A stretch of DNA of 64,000 nucleotides, from positions 12,477,918-12,541,917 of the forward strand of contig JASEVX010000010.1 in NCBI GenBank assembly GCA_031761405.1. The letters run 5' to 3'. Below are positions 20,035 to 30,811 of the stretch, one piece after another (within the stretch, counting starts at the first letter, position 1; each line of letters starts with the position of its first letter). This stretch comes from Serripes groenlandicus. Lineage: Eukaryota > Mollusca > Bivalvia > Cardiida > Cardiidae. The translations under genes and the position numbers were made by a program. A model generated the notes under the pieces. The model was given only the letters and a program-made list of their open reading frames with translations, ran no database searches and was not told where the DNA came from.

Positions 20035-22400
20035 GAAAGCTTTGGTAAGACTGTAGGCATGTAGGAGAAAACAAGAACCTATATCGTCTTAGGAAGCTTT
20101 GTTCAGACTGAAAGCATGTATACTGATAGCATATGTCAGTGTTCACTGGAGAAAACAAGATCCGATATCGTCTGACGAAGCTTTGGTCAGACTGTAGCAT
20201 GTATGCTGATAGCATATGTAGTGTTCGCTGGGCAAAACAAGATCCGATATCGTCTGACGAAGCTTTGGTCAGACTGTAGCATGTATGCTGATAGCATATG
20301 TCAGTGTTCACTGGGCAAAACAAGATCCGATATCGTCTGACGAAGCTTTGGTCAGACTGTAGCATGTATGCTGATAGCATATGTCAGTGTTCACTGGGCA
20401 AAACAAGATCCGATATCGTCTGACGAAGCTTTGGTCAGACTGTAGCATGTATGCTGATAGCATATGTCAGTGTTCACTGGGCAAAACAAGATCCGATATC
20501 GTCTGACGAAGCTTTGGTCAGACTGTAGCATGTATGCTGATAGCATATGTAGTGTTCGCTGGGCAAAACAAGATCCGATATCGTCTGACGAAGCTTTGGT
20601 CAGACTGTAGCATGTATGCTGATAGCATATGTAGTGTTCGCTGGGCAAAACAAGATCCGATATCGTCTGACGAAGCTTTGGTCAGACTGTAGCATGTATG
20701 CTGATAGCATATGTAGTGTTCGCTGGGCAAAACAAGATCCGATATCGTCTGACGAAGCTTTGGTCAGACTGTAGCATGTATGCTGATAGCATATGTAGTG
20801 TTCGCTGGACAAAACAAGATCCGATATCGTCTAACGAAGCTTTGGTCAGACTGTAGCATGTATGCTGATAGCATATGTAGTGTTCGCTGGGCAAAACAAG
20901 ATCCGATATCGTCTGACGAAGCTTTGGTCAGACTGTAGCATATATGCTGATAGCATAGTCAGTGTTCACTGGAGAAAACAAGATCCGATATCGTCTGACG
21001 AAGCTTTGGTCAGACTGTAGCATGTATGCTGATAGCATATGTAGTGTTCGCTGGGCAAAACAAGATCCGATATCGTCTGACGAAGCTTTGGTCAGACTGT
21101 AGCATGTATGCTGATAGCATATGTAGTGTTCGCTGGGCAAAACAAGATCCGATATCGTCTGACGAAGCTTTGGTCAGACTGTAGCATGTATGCTGATAGC
21201 ATATGTAGTGTTCGCTGGGCAAAACAAGATCCGATATCGTCTAACGAAGCTTTGGTCAGACTGTAGCATGTATGCTGATAGCATATGTAGTGTTCGCTGG
21301 GCAAAACAAGATCCGATATCGTCTGACGAAGCTTTGGTCAGACTGTAGCATGTATGCTGATAGCATATGTAGTGTTCGCTGGGCAAAACAAGATCCGATA
21401 TCGTCTGACGAAGCTTTGGTCAGACTGTAGCATGTATGCTGATAGCATATGTAGTGTTCGCTGGGCAAAACAAGATCCGATATCGTCTGACGAAGCTTTG
21501 GTCAGACTGTAGCATGTATGCTGATAGCATATGTAGTGTTCGCTGGGCAAAACAAGATCCGATATCGTCTGACGAAGCTTTGGTCAGACTGTAGCCTATA
21601 TGCTGATAGCATATGTAGTGTTCGCTGGACAAAACAAGATCCGATATCGTCTGACGAAGCTTTGGTCAGACTGTAGCATGTATGCTGATAGCATATGTAG
21701 TGTTCGCTGGGCAAAACAAGATCCGATATCGTCTGACGAAGCTTTAGTCAGACTGTAGCATGTATGCTGATAGCATATGTAATGTTCGCTGGGCAAAACA
21801 AGATCCGATATCGTCTAACGAAGCTTTGGTCAGACTGTAGCATGTATGCTGATAGCATATGTAGTGTTCGCTGGGCAAAACAAGATCCGATATCGTCTGA
21901 CGAAGCTTTGGTCAGACTGTAGCATGTATGCTGATAGCATATGTAGTGTTCGCTGGGCAAAACAAGATCCGATATCGTCTGACGAAGCTTTGGTCAGACT
22001 GTAGCATGTATGCTGATAGCATATGTAGTGTTCGCTGGGCAAAACAAGATCCGATATCGTCTGACGAAGCTTTGGTCAGACTGTAGCATGTATGCTGATA
22101 GCATATGTAGTGTTCGCTGGACAAAACAAGATCCGATATCGTCTGACGAAGCTTTGGTCAGACTGTAGCATGTATGCTGATAGCATATGTAGTGTTCGCT
22201 GGGCAAAACAAGATCCGATATCGTCTGACGAAGCTTTAGTCAGACTGTAGCATGTATGCTGATAGCATATGTAATGTTCGCTGGGCAAAACAAGATCCGA
22301 TATCGTCTAACGAAGCTTTGGTCAGACTGTAGCATGTATGCTGATAGCATATTCAGTGTTCGCTGGACAAAACAAGATCCGTTATCGTCTGACGAAGCTA
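20035..22400. repeat. 82-bp palindromic satellite, about 28 copies
   Basis: The unit is exactly 82 bp (for example gtgttcgctgggcaaaacaa, then gatccgatatcg, then tctgacgaagctttggtcag, then actgtagcatgtatgctgat, then agcatatgta). Each unit carries gatatc, aagctt and catatg palindromes and two short hairpins, gtctgac/gtcagac and tatgct/agcata. The first two or three units (20044-20160) are strongly diverged, and units near 20,110-20,460 carry a cagtgttcact variant. The array stops abruptly at about 22400. Because 82 is not a multiple of 3, the repeated minus-strand ORFs of 70 codons are an artefact of periodicity. Confidence 0.95.
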
Positions 22401-22715
22401 ATACATATGAGCCCTTCTTAAGTAAGCGTAAATATGACACGTGTCCGAAAGAAATCACATGCCTCTGTCTCAACATTATAGGATACAAATATATGCTGCT
22501 TTAATGGTGTTTATGGAACTTTCTATGACGAATCGTTAAACAGTGCAGGGCCAGATAAGATACGTCAATTATCGCAAATATTTTAAGGGTTTACTTTTAA
22601 GCAAGAGAGTCGTTGATATGTACATGCACTTGTATATTGTACAACCTCTAAAAAGTTCCATATACCGACACACATTACCGGCGGATTTTATCCGTAAGAC
22701 TCTTCCAGGAAAATT
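22401..22715. other. spacer between satellite and SINE
   Basis: It begins with aatacatatgagcccttctt, possibly a decayed F2 MITE end. Otherwise nothing was recognised. Confidence 0.3.
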
Positions 22716-22728
22716 ATGTTAGACAGGA

Positions 22729-23003
22729 GACCCGGCCGGGTAGCTCAATTGGTAGCGTATCTGACTCGTGATCTGGAGGTCACGGGTTCGATACCCGGTT
22801 GTGGCGACATTCTTTCGGGCGATGTTTTCCATTGCCTCTCACCTCTGATCTATGTGAGAAAGTAGTCAGTGGCTTCGAAAGAATGTTGTGTAAGTACTGG
22901 TGTGGGAAAGCCAGGAAAACATGGGTAGGTGCACTGACCGCCGTGATATGACCAAAGCTGTTGAAAGCGGCGTTAAACTCCAAACAAACAAACAAACAAA
23001 CAA
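22729..23003 (+). mobile_element. full-length tRNA-derived SINE with target-site duplication
   Basis: The tRNA-like head at about 22737-22806 has an A-box-like tagctcaattggtagc and a B box gggttcgatacccgg. The body contains 'acattctttc' and 'cagtggct'. The conserved 3' domain is accgccgtgatatgaccaaa followed by gcggcgttaaactccaaac, and the tail is (caaa)n. The 13-bp direct repeat atgttagacagga flanks it at 22716-22728 and 23004-23016, proving retrotransposition and suggesting a young insertion. The layout matches the mollusc SINEs with a shared 3' domain (RUDI-like). The family name is inference. Confidence 0.9.
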
Positions 23004-23324
23004 ATGTTAGACAGGAAGAACACTAACTCTAGCTAAGTGGGATTTCTATTTCATAAGCCGAGGAGGAAACGGGTATTCTGTTTCAGCAAATTTTCCCTAT
23101 TTCACAATGTTTCAAAACTATTTAGTGTGAATATAACATCAGCAAAACCGCGTATTACGCCGTGATGTCCTGACAAATTTTATGAACTATCAAAAGTTAT
23201 ACTATTTGTAGAACAATAAATTCTAAATGATAAAGACAAAACTTTTCGATATAGATCTATTCGAATAAGCCTGAAGGTATTGGTGTGTAACAATTACTTG
23301 CAATTTCAAAATTGACCAAAATCT

Positions 23325-23450
23325 CGCAACCCTGAACGCCAAGGAAAGTACTACCTTTTGTTATAAGTCTTTGATATGACGCTATCGGGGATCGAACCCC
23401 GGTCTCCTGTTCCCACAGTGGATGCTATAACCAGTACACCACAGAGACGA
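23325..23450 (-). mobile_element. second SINE family, head and adjoining body
   Basis: On the plus strand ctgaacgccaaggaaagtac and gtctttgatatgacgc are followed by gggatcgaaccccggtctcc and acagtggatgctataaccag, the complement of a tRNA-like head. The same 'gaacgccaagga...ctttgatatga' signature recurs at 28237-28290 and 28655-28720. Confidence 0.6.
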
Positions 23451-23470
23451 TGTATTTCATTTCCGGTATT

Positions 23471-24490
23471 TAAGCCTTTCCCACATACAACAAAGCTACA
23501 GCGGACGATTGTTAAGCCTTTCCCTCATATAGACGCTTTCTGACGCCTCTGCAGCAGACAGCTTTTTGAAAACATAGTGACAAAAGAAGAAATTGCTCAA
23601 AACTAGCAAATTTCTCCTTTTGCCACAATGTTTTCCACCTTTAGTCATAGGTTATCCATTCAATTATAGAGATTTTCTATGTTTTGACAAAATATGTTCA
23701 AAGTCGTCTGCTGCAGAATTGTCGTATGAGGGAAAGGGTTAACCCTCTGCAGCAGACGGCTTTTTGAAAACATAGTGACAAAAGAAGAAATTGCTCAAAA
23801 CGAGCAATTTCTCCTTTTGCCACAATGTTTTCCACTTTTAGTCATAGGTTATCCATTCAATTATAGAGGTTTTCTATGTTTTGACAAAATATGTTCAAAG
23901 TCGTCTGCTGCAGAATTGTCGTATGAGGGAAAGGGTTAACCCTCTGCAGCAGACGGCTTTTTGAAAACATAGTGACAAAAGAAGAAATTGCACAAAACGT
24001 GCAATTTCTTCTTTTGACACAATGTTTTCCACTTTTTGTCATAGGTTATCTATTCAATTATGGAGATTTTCTATGTTTTGACAAAATATGTTCAAAGTCG
24101 TCTGCGGCAGAATTGTCGTATGAGGGAAAGGGTTAAAGCAGACGGCGTTTTGAAAACATAGTGACAAAAGAAGAAATTGCACAGAACGTGCAATTTCTCC
24201 TTTTGTCACAATGTTTTCCACTTTTAGTCATAGGTTATCCATCTGAAAAAATATGTTCAAAGTCGTCTGCTGCAGAATTGTCGTATGAGGGAAAGGGTTA
24301 AAACATATTGGCAAAAATATGTAAAATCTCTGTATATAAAAGTATTATTATTGAAAAGAGTTGAAAATATTTTGGCCAAAGGAGAAATTGCTCATTGTGA
24401 GCAATTTATTCTTTTGTCACAATGTTTTCAAAAGTCGCAAAAGACTGCTGCAGAGACGTCAGAAAGCAATAATATGTGGGAAAGGGTTAA
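23471..24490. repeat. tandem array of foldback MITEs (F1), 197-bp period
   Basis: Four to five F1 copies lie head to tail and share single boundary sequences (gggaaagggttaaccctctg). The ggaaagggtt marker starts at 23731, 23928, 24125 and 24290. The first two steps are exactly 197 bp and the third is 165 bp, because of an internal deletion. Each unit holds the hairpin gaaattgctcaaaa/cgagcaatttctcc and inverted gcagacggctttttgaaaac / ttcaaagtcgtctgctgc arms. Copies at 23750-24120 are nearly identical. Confidence 0.9.
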
Positions 24491-24939
24491 GATACCAGTC
24501 TAGCTTTCTTATACAACTAATTAAACACGAATGCCAATACAACTTTTATAGTCATGTCAACCAACTTTAACCATTCTCTTATACTGATGAATACGACTTT
24601 TGACGCTCTCGCAGCAGATAACCTTTTATTAAATAATTATAACCTAATCCTAAAAGGTTTTTTCTCATTACTGAATTTCACCTCCAGATTGTTTAAGATA
24701 AAACATTTAATGCCTTGTTCTGAACATATCAAGGGCAAGGGAACAAATGCTCAAGTCGAACACATCTGTAGAGGAATCTAATGTTTTCGATTGGTAAACG
24801 TGGTGGATTTGAGATCGCACGTTCCAGGTCTGATCCCGCAAACTGCGGGCATGAGGAAAGGCATTAAAATTTGGACGCCTCGATAAGGACAACTTTTGTA
24901 AACATTATGACAAAAGGTGAAAGTCTTCACAATGAGCAA
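24491..24939. other. unannotated stretch
   Basis: Contains ttgagatcgcacgttccagg ... gatcccgcaaactgcggg, faintly tRNA-head-like, probably SINE debris. Nothing firm. Confidence 0.3.
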
Positions 24940-25715
24940 TTTCATGTTGGAAAGGGGTGGGGGGGGGGGGGGGGTGTGTTAAGAGACGGCACATGTGTTG
25001 TGTGTGGGAAAGGGGGGGGGGGGGGGGTTAAGAGACGGTTCATGTGTTGTATGTTGTAAAGGGGGGGGGGGGGGGGGGGGGGTTAAGAGACGGCACATGT
25101 GTTGTATGTTGTAAAGGGGGGGGGGGGTTAAGAGACGGTACATGTGTTGTATGTTGGAAAGGGGGGGGGGGGGGTGTGTTAAGAGACGGCACATGTGTTG
25201 TGTGTGGGAAAGGGGGGGTTAAGAGACGGTTCATGTGTTGTATGTTGTAAAGGGGGGGGGGGGGGGGGGTTAAGAGACGGCACATGTGTTGTATGTTGTA
25301 AAGGGGGGGGGGGGGGGTTAAGAGACGGTACATGTGTTGTATGTTGGAAAGGGGGGGGGGTTAAGGGACGGTACATGTGTTGTATGTTGTAAAGGGGGGG
25401 GGGGGGGGTTAAGAGACGGTACATGTGTCGTATGTAGTAAGGGGGCCTAAGAGACGGTACATGTGTTGTATGTTGGAAAGGGGGGGGGGGGGGGTTAAGA
25501 GACGGTACATGTGTTGTATGTTGGAAAGGGGGGGGGGGTTAAGAGACGGTACATGTGTCTTATGTTGGAAAAGGGGGGGGGGGGGGGGTGGTTAAGAGAC
25601 GGTACATCATGTGTCGTATGTTGGAAAAGGGGGGGGGGGGGGTGGTTAAGAGACGGTACATGTGTCGTATGTTGGAAAGGGGGGGGGGGGTTAAGAGACG
25701 GTACATGTGTTGTAT
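24940..25715. repeat. G-tract minisatellite, about 16 units
   Basis: The repeated unit is gttaagagacggtacatgtg, then ttgtatgttggaaa followed by a run of 5 to about 20 G. The unit length varies from about 38 to 60 bp because the G run varies. The gagacgg marker occurs about 16 times. 'gtatgttggaaagggggtta' resembles the F1 MITE terminus (gtatgtgggaaagggttaa), a possible origin. Proline-rich and glycine-rich ORFs across it are artefacts. Run lengths may be affected by sequencing. Confidence 0.9.
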
Positions 25716-26057
25716 TAAGAAGAAGTGTTCGACCGCCACGGTCCATAAATAGACTACTGTTGAACACGACATTAAGTCCCGAATAAAACACAAACTAAAA
25801 TTACGGTATTTATGTTTACGAGCAATGTAGATCCACATCAACCTATACACCTGCCCATATTGATCTGAGTCCGCACTGTTCGCCATTAGGTCAAAGAAGG
25901 TTTGTTTAATCGTACCAGCATTGTCCATTTTGGTCAGATTACATGGATGAGAAGGCCGGTATTTATCTACACCTGTCGCCGCACGACGGTCATGGTGGAA
26001 TGCCCTTTGACAAGGCACGTTTCGTAGCCTAGTACTGGTTTGTCTACCCAGGGATCT

Positions 26058-26128
26058 GTCGCCGTGAAATAACCGAGATAATGTTGAAAACGATGTAAAA
26101 TGCCAAGAAAACAAACAAATAAACATAA
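26058..26128 (+). mobile_element. SINE 3' end with (caaa)n-like tail
   Basis: gtcgccgtgaaataaccgag then gttgaaaacgatgtaaaatg and an acaaacaaataaac tail: a diverged SINE 3' domain. The sequence before it (25780-26050) may be its decayed body. Confidence 0.6.
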
Positions 26129-26149
26129 ATACGCCTAGGTTGATTAATT

Positions 26150-26333
26150 AGAGCCATTCCACAGAAAACCAACATTTAGGCGTAAAGTATCGACCCTGGT
26201 CAGCCTAAGCATGCCGCGCTGGGTAACCCGGACAGACACATTTCGCCTCCTGTGGATTTTCTGATTCAGGCTGATCTGGGTCAATACATTACGCAGAGGC
26301 CATAATGTTGGTTTTCTCGCGGAGGACGGCTCA
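26150..26333. mobile_element. MITE, family F2
   Basis: Ends agagccattccacagaaaac and ggttttctcgcggaggacgg; same interior as the copy at 19710 (gcgtaaagtatcgaccctgg ... gggtcaatacattacgcaga), with a central deletion making it about 184 bp. Confidence 0.75.
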
Positions 26334-26474
26334 TTTTCTTTTTTAAAGCGCTGATAAAAACACTCGTGAAACATGCGTCATATATTGGACTGTTTATCAC
26401 TTTATAAACTTTGCGATTTTCCCAATATGTTTTCAACTCAATTCAATACGAGAACGTGTTCCTTTATATTATAT

Positions 26475-26745
26475 ACCGGTAGCTCAGTCGGTAACAACAC
26501 GGGCTCTCAATCCAGGGGTCGTGAGTTCGAATCCCAGCTCGGCCAACATTCTTTCCGACAATTGACAAAAGTCACTGTGATATGCGTTATTCGTCTTTCA
26601 CCAAAGGGCTAATAGTTCATGTGGAAAAGCAGGCAGTTGCTTGGAAAGTATTGTGTGACAAAGCCAGGAAACGCATGAGTATGTGAACTGGCCGCCGTGA
26701 TATGACTGACAGGTTGTTGAAAACGACGTTAAAACCCCAATAAAT
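26475..26745 (+). mobile_element. tRNA-derived SINE, full length
   Basis: The head is accggtagctcagtcggtaa ... gggtcgtgagttcgaatccc, followed by 'ggccaacattctttccgac'. The 3' domain is ggccgccgtgatatgactga, then gttgttgaaaacgacgttaa. An imperfect 14-bp duplication flanks it (cctttatattatat at 26461, cctttatagtatgt at 26746). Confidence 0.85.
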
Positions 26746-27034
26746 CCTTTATAGTATGTATACGTGTAACTTTATTTTGCAAATGAATAGGAAATCCATT
26801 TTGAAATTATAAGTACAACAGACATTTTCTTTAAATGTGTACTCATTAAAAAACACAATGCAGCATGCATCAGACACACAAACGCACACGCAAAATGCAC
26901 TCCAATGAGAAACCACCTGTTTTAAGAGACCTCTTCAGTATTTCCCTTAGGTGGTCTTTAAAACAGGTTGGTCTGTAGTTAATATTTTCATGAGAGTAGA
27001 ACGAAGGTTGATTTATCAGATAGTTATACATATA

Positions 27035-27310
27035 ACCACGACAGCCCAGTCAGTGAAGAGGATGGCTATCAATCGAGGGGACGTGGGTTCTAACCCCGAC
27101 TCGGTCATTTGTTCTTCCCGATGGTGGACACACGTCATTGTCACTAATGTCAAACGTCTTCCACCAATAGGCTAAATGGTTTATGTGGGAAGGTGATCAG
27201 TTGACAAGAATATTGTGTGGAGTCTTGGTTCGAGAAGCCTGGGAAACACGTGAGGTGAACTGGTCGCCGTGATGTAACTGAACTACCGTTGAAAACGTCG
27301 ATACACTCAA
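27035..27310 (+). mobile_element. tRNA-derived SINE, older copy
   Basis: The head is ccacgacagcccagtcagtg ... gggttctaaccccgactcgg. The body is 'gggaaggtgatcagttgaca'. The 3' domain is tggtcgccgtgatgtaactg then gttgaaaacgtcg. No clear target duplication. Confidence 0.75.
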
Positions 27311-27416
27311 ATCAATTAATTAACTTTATACATGTGAGATGGGCAAATCTTATTCAGCTCAAATTCGGAATTTCACAAATAAATTATGTCTTTCAAAGTA
27401 AACAAAATATAAGGAT

Positions 27417-27672
27417 GTTTATGTTAACGTTTGTATATACGTATGTTTATGTTAACGTTTGTATATACGTATGTTTATGTTAACGTTTGTATATACGTAT
27501 GTTTATGTTAATGTTTGTATATACGTATGTTTATGTTAACGTTTGTATATACGTATGTTTATGTTAACGTTTGTATATACGTATGTTTATGTTCACGTTT
27601 GCATATACGTATGTTTATGTTAACGTTTGTATATAGGTATGCTTATGTTAACGTTTGTATATACGTATGTTC
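27417..27672. repeat. 28-bp minisatellite, about 9 copies
   Basis: The unit is gtttatgttaacgtttgtat followed by atacgtat, with an exact 28-bp step. Each unit contains gttaac and long alternating purine/pyrimidine tracts (gtatatacgtatgt). The Tyr/Val/Cys-rich ORFs here are artefacts. Confidence 0.9.
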
Positions 27673-28094
27673 TAGTTATAGTGTCAGGTGTTCATAAATA
27701 TTTTATTAATAAGTATTTTAATCTTTTAGCGGGGTTAAGATAACATGAAAGATAACATACAATAGATGTAAATAAACATTAAACTAGTATAAAAATAAAT
27801 TGGCATAGATGGACTTTTATATATGAGCCGCGTCTTGCGATTTTGGTCCTTAATGCAGATGCCTACAGTGAAAACTCAAACAAGCCTGAGCATACGCCCG
27901 GTCTCACCATAGTCTCCACCGTCCGCGTATACTGTTATGTATACATAAATGCATTTTCTTACAACAACACTGAAGGTGTATCCCCACTTATTTGTAAGCC
28001 AATATAATGCTAAATGATGTCAAAGGTTAGTGTCATAAAGACCCCTAAATAGCTAAGCGCGGTCCATATGAAATTAGAAATAAATCCACCTGTG

Positions 28095-28290
28095 GGTAAA
28101 GTTTTAATTAGTGACTTACACCGTTTACAACACCATTTCCGTTATGTCACTGCGTTTCCTGGGAGAGTTAACAGTACTACTGATCCATTTATCCTGACAA
28201 CAGCAAGTCTGTCGTAATGCTTACCCCAAAATGCTGAACGCCAAGGAGGGAAGCCATTACTACCATTGTTTAAGTCTTTGATATGACCCA
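28095..28290 (-). mobile_element. second-family SINE, likely relative of the satellite source
   Basis: On the plus strand: caccgtttacaacaccattt, gttaacagtactactgatcc, tatcctgacaacagcaagtc, gtcgtaatgcttaccccaaa, then tgctgaacgccaaggaggga and gtctttgatatgaccc. The middle part lines up with the 69-bp satellite monomer (taacc-agatctactgg, gtcctacctccagcaagtc, gtcgtagtgctaacaccaca). Confidence 0.65.
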
Positions 28291-28309
28291 TGGATGGTCT
28301 GAGTGTATG

Positions 28310-28790
28310 TATGTTTGAAAGGTGTTTTACGCAGTTTCCAACAATAATTTGGTCTATCTAGGAGTTTCCTGGATAGTTAAAACCTATTTATTTTACAACG
28401 GTTGCGAATAAAGCTTAAAGCTTATATTAATCACGCTCGATAACTGCTTCCTGGAAACTTAACCAGTACTCGTGCCGTTTGGGTGAACAAAATCCCAAAG
28501 TTGAAACCCGCTCATCACGGGAATCGAACCCGGGACATTTGGTACGAGAGGCCGACGCTTTACCTCTGTCTTCCACAGTTTATTGGTTCATTAATCAGTA
28601 CATGTGCTAAGCCTATGCAGACACCAGCGCGAAAGTCGTAATGCTGTCCCCGCAACCCGGAGCGCCAATGAGAGAAGCCACATCAACCACTTTTAAATTC
28701 ATATTTTGACATGACTCGACTGGGGATCTACATCGCAGTTTTAGGTCTGCTTCTTAAATGATTAACTTATCACTACGATCCAGTAGGTGA
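28310..28790 (-). mobile_element. two degenerate second-family SINE copies
   Basis: 28320-28560 ends in a tRNA-head complement (gggaatcgaacccgggacat ... gaggccgacgctttacctct). 28560-28790 repeats the body (agcgcgaaagtcgtaatgct, ggagcgccaatgagagaagc, ttgacatgactcgactgggg). Both are diverged. Boundaries are approximate. Confidence 0.5.
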
Positions 28791-28828
28791 ATCGGAATCG
28801 AGAAGGACTCCTTGTAATTCATTTATAC

Positions 28829-29042
28829 TTAACTCTTTCAGCGCCAAAGGCAATATTGAGGTTTTTGCAAACAATGCAGATTCAGGTGAGTCAGCTCGTT
28901 TACGAGCTGTCTCACCTGAAATCAGCATTGTTTGCCTTTTAGTTACCAAAATAGTCAAAAACTTTCATAAATTGAGAAAAGGACACACCCGATTTTGAGC
29001 ACGGAATAGTTTACTTTTAAACAATTCGGCGCTGAAAGGATG
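28829..29042. mobile_element. MITE, family F3
   Basis: The ends are ttaactctttcagcgccaaa and aattcggcgctgaaagga. The inner hairpin is caggtgagtcagctcgttta / cgagctgtctcacctg. Opposite orientation to the copy at 4789-5001. Confidence 0.75.
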
Positions 29043-29812
29043 TTTTATTATTTAAAGCAATCCATTGATAACATCATAGCTAGACAACAAAGCGAGGTCC
29101 TTTCCATGAAATGGAGCGGGTTAAACGATATCTAGTATTTCATTAACCGAGAGTCGACTAAATATTATAAGTCACTAAGCAGAAGTCACTCTTTATCCAA
29201 TTTTGATAACAGCCCAAAACGGCATTGCAAGAAAATTCTCTTTTTTGGCTGACGCAGCTTGATGATAATTCAATTGTTGAACTGGTTATGGTCACATTGG
29301 ATATCTACATCTTTATTGCGTCGGCAAATCTCGTCTGGGTCAAGCAAGTAAATCCGCCTACGGGATTTGGTCGGCCTAGCAAATCCATCTTACATGTTAT
29401 AGTTCTTTAACCCTGCTGGAGTCTTGCCACTAGCATTCGCGCCGTCTGATCTTCCTTTCGTTTCGTTAAGGATAAACATCAATTTTCTTGCATGCAGGTA
29501 TAGTCGCGTATGATGCGTGCAATAAGTAACTAACCTGCACCATTATCATGATACTTTTCTATTATTGCATCCACAACATATACACACATGCTTAAATTGC
29601 ATATGTTCGATATTACTTGTATGTCTTTTCGAGCAACCTGTAAATAACTAATATGTGGACTATTTACTGCTTACTTTACCAGTAAAAGCGCCCCAAAACA
29701 ACTCTGTTAGATTAAAGTGAAAGCGCGCTCCCATGGGCTATGTCTCGGAGAAGCATCTGGACGGGGTAATTTTTGCAAATGAGCAGACTGAGATCGTCGA
29801 GCATATAACATA
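29043..29812. other. unannotated stretch
   Basis: No repeat, RNA or gene recognised. It contains an inverted pair aagtaaatccgcctacggga / tttggtcggcctagcaaatc of little weight. Confidence 0.3.
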
Positions 29813-30034
29813 TGAGCCGTTCCACGAGAAAACCATCATCATATGTACTCTGCGTAAAGTATCGACCCGGATCGGCCTAAGCATGCCGCGCAGGCTAATC
29901 CGGGGAGACACTTTTCGCCTATTGTGGATTTTCTTTTTCAGGAATCATTTCTCTATACCTCTATCCCCTTGAGATGATCAGGGTTGATACATTACGCAGA
30001 GTCCATAGTGCTGGTTTTCTCGTGGAACGGCTCA
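29813..30034. mobile_element. MITE, family F2, best-preserved ends
   Basis: The left terminus is tgagccgttccacgagaaaa and the right terminus is its complement, ttttctcgtggaacggctca, perfect over 20 bp. The flanks read ...acata| and |tatac..., consistent with a TA target duplication as in Tc1/mariner- or PIF-related MITEs (the superfamily is inference). Confidence 0.85.
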
Positions 30035-30221
30035 TATACAGCATCTGGATAGGTTATTGGAAACGGGCTACTCGAGTTTAAAGGGCATTTTGGTCTAATC
30101 GGACGTTTACATTAATATCACGTAAAATGAGATGATATCATATTGACATGTAAACAGTTTTATATTGTTAGATGTTTTGTATATGTGATGTTAATGTACG
30201 TCAAGTACATATTAAAGTTTT

Positions 30222-30432
30222 GGTCACGCATGGTTGTTTGACTTTCTTAATTGAGAGGTAATTAAACTGCGAAGTACTAGACATGTGAAAACGTGACCAT
30301 AGTTGTTGAACTTTATTAATTGAGAGGCACAACTGTGACTTACTAGACATGTGAAAACGTGACCATAGTTGTTGGACTTTCTTAATTGAGGGGTACAACT
30401 GCGACGAACTAGATATGTGAAAACGTGACGTG
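30222..30432. repeat. 66-bp minisatellite, about 3 copies
   Basis: The unit is ctagacatgtgaaaacgtga, then ccatagttgttg, then actttcttaattgagaggt. Part of the unit occurs in inverted orientation at about 39119-39161 and 39604-39650, next to a gene remnant (see findings). Confidence 0.8.
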
Positions 30433-30633
30433 GATCCACTTTGTGTAAACAAAAGGTTGTGTATTAGCCTTTATTTTGTGAATTCACATATCCATGGGCG
30501 TCACTTGTCTTAATATATTCCGATACTATGATTTTGATTGATGGGAGGCTGAACGCCGTTTTCATCTTAGAGTACTAGACATGTGAACACGGATCGGAAA
30601 CCAAATGAACAGGTCCCAAGGGAAAACAATCTT

Positions 30634-30811
30634 AACCCTTACTCACCTATATCAAAACTGTTTTGAAAACATCTGCTTAAAATACGTAAACACTATGTAA
30701 GTGAAAGAATAACTATTTAATCAAGTTGAAAGCATTTTGGTAAATTGAGAAATTGATCATTAAGAGCAATTTTATTCCTTTGTCAACATGCTTTCAAAAG
30801 TCGTCTGCTGC
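30634..30811. mobile_element. foldback MITE (F1), truncated at the Penelope-like junction
   Basis: The left end is taacccttactcacctatat. The centre is aattgatcattaagagcaat. The right arm ttcaaaagtcgtctgctgc stops where the retroelement-like sequence starts. Confidence 0.65.

Noticed and set aside
19847..22488. Series of 66-177-codon minus-strand ORFs with a repeated CYSLTKASSDDIGSC-like sequence
   Set aside because: They arise from the 82-bp satellite having no stop for about 210 bp in each frame. The unit is not a multiple of three, and no start, splice or codon bias supports translation.
22737..22806. Stand-alone tRNA genes (also at 26475, 50216 and the head complements at 23390, 28505, 51650)
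   Set aside because: Each is followed by SINE body and 3' domain, with imperfect acceptor and anticodon stems, so they are SINE heads.
24979..25791. Proline-rich and glycine-rich ORFs on both strands, and the ORF 25560-26126
   Set aside because: Produced by the G-run minisatellite; low complexity and present in several frames at once.
27289..27697. Tyr/Val/Cys-rich ORFs
   Set aside because: Translation of the 28-bp minisatellite; no other evidence.
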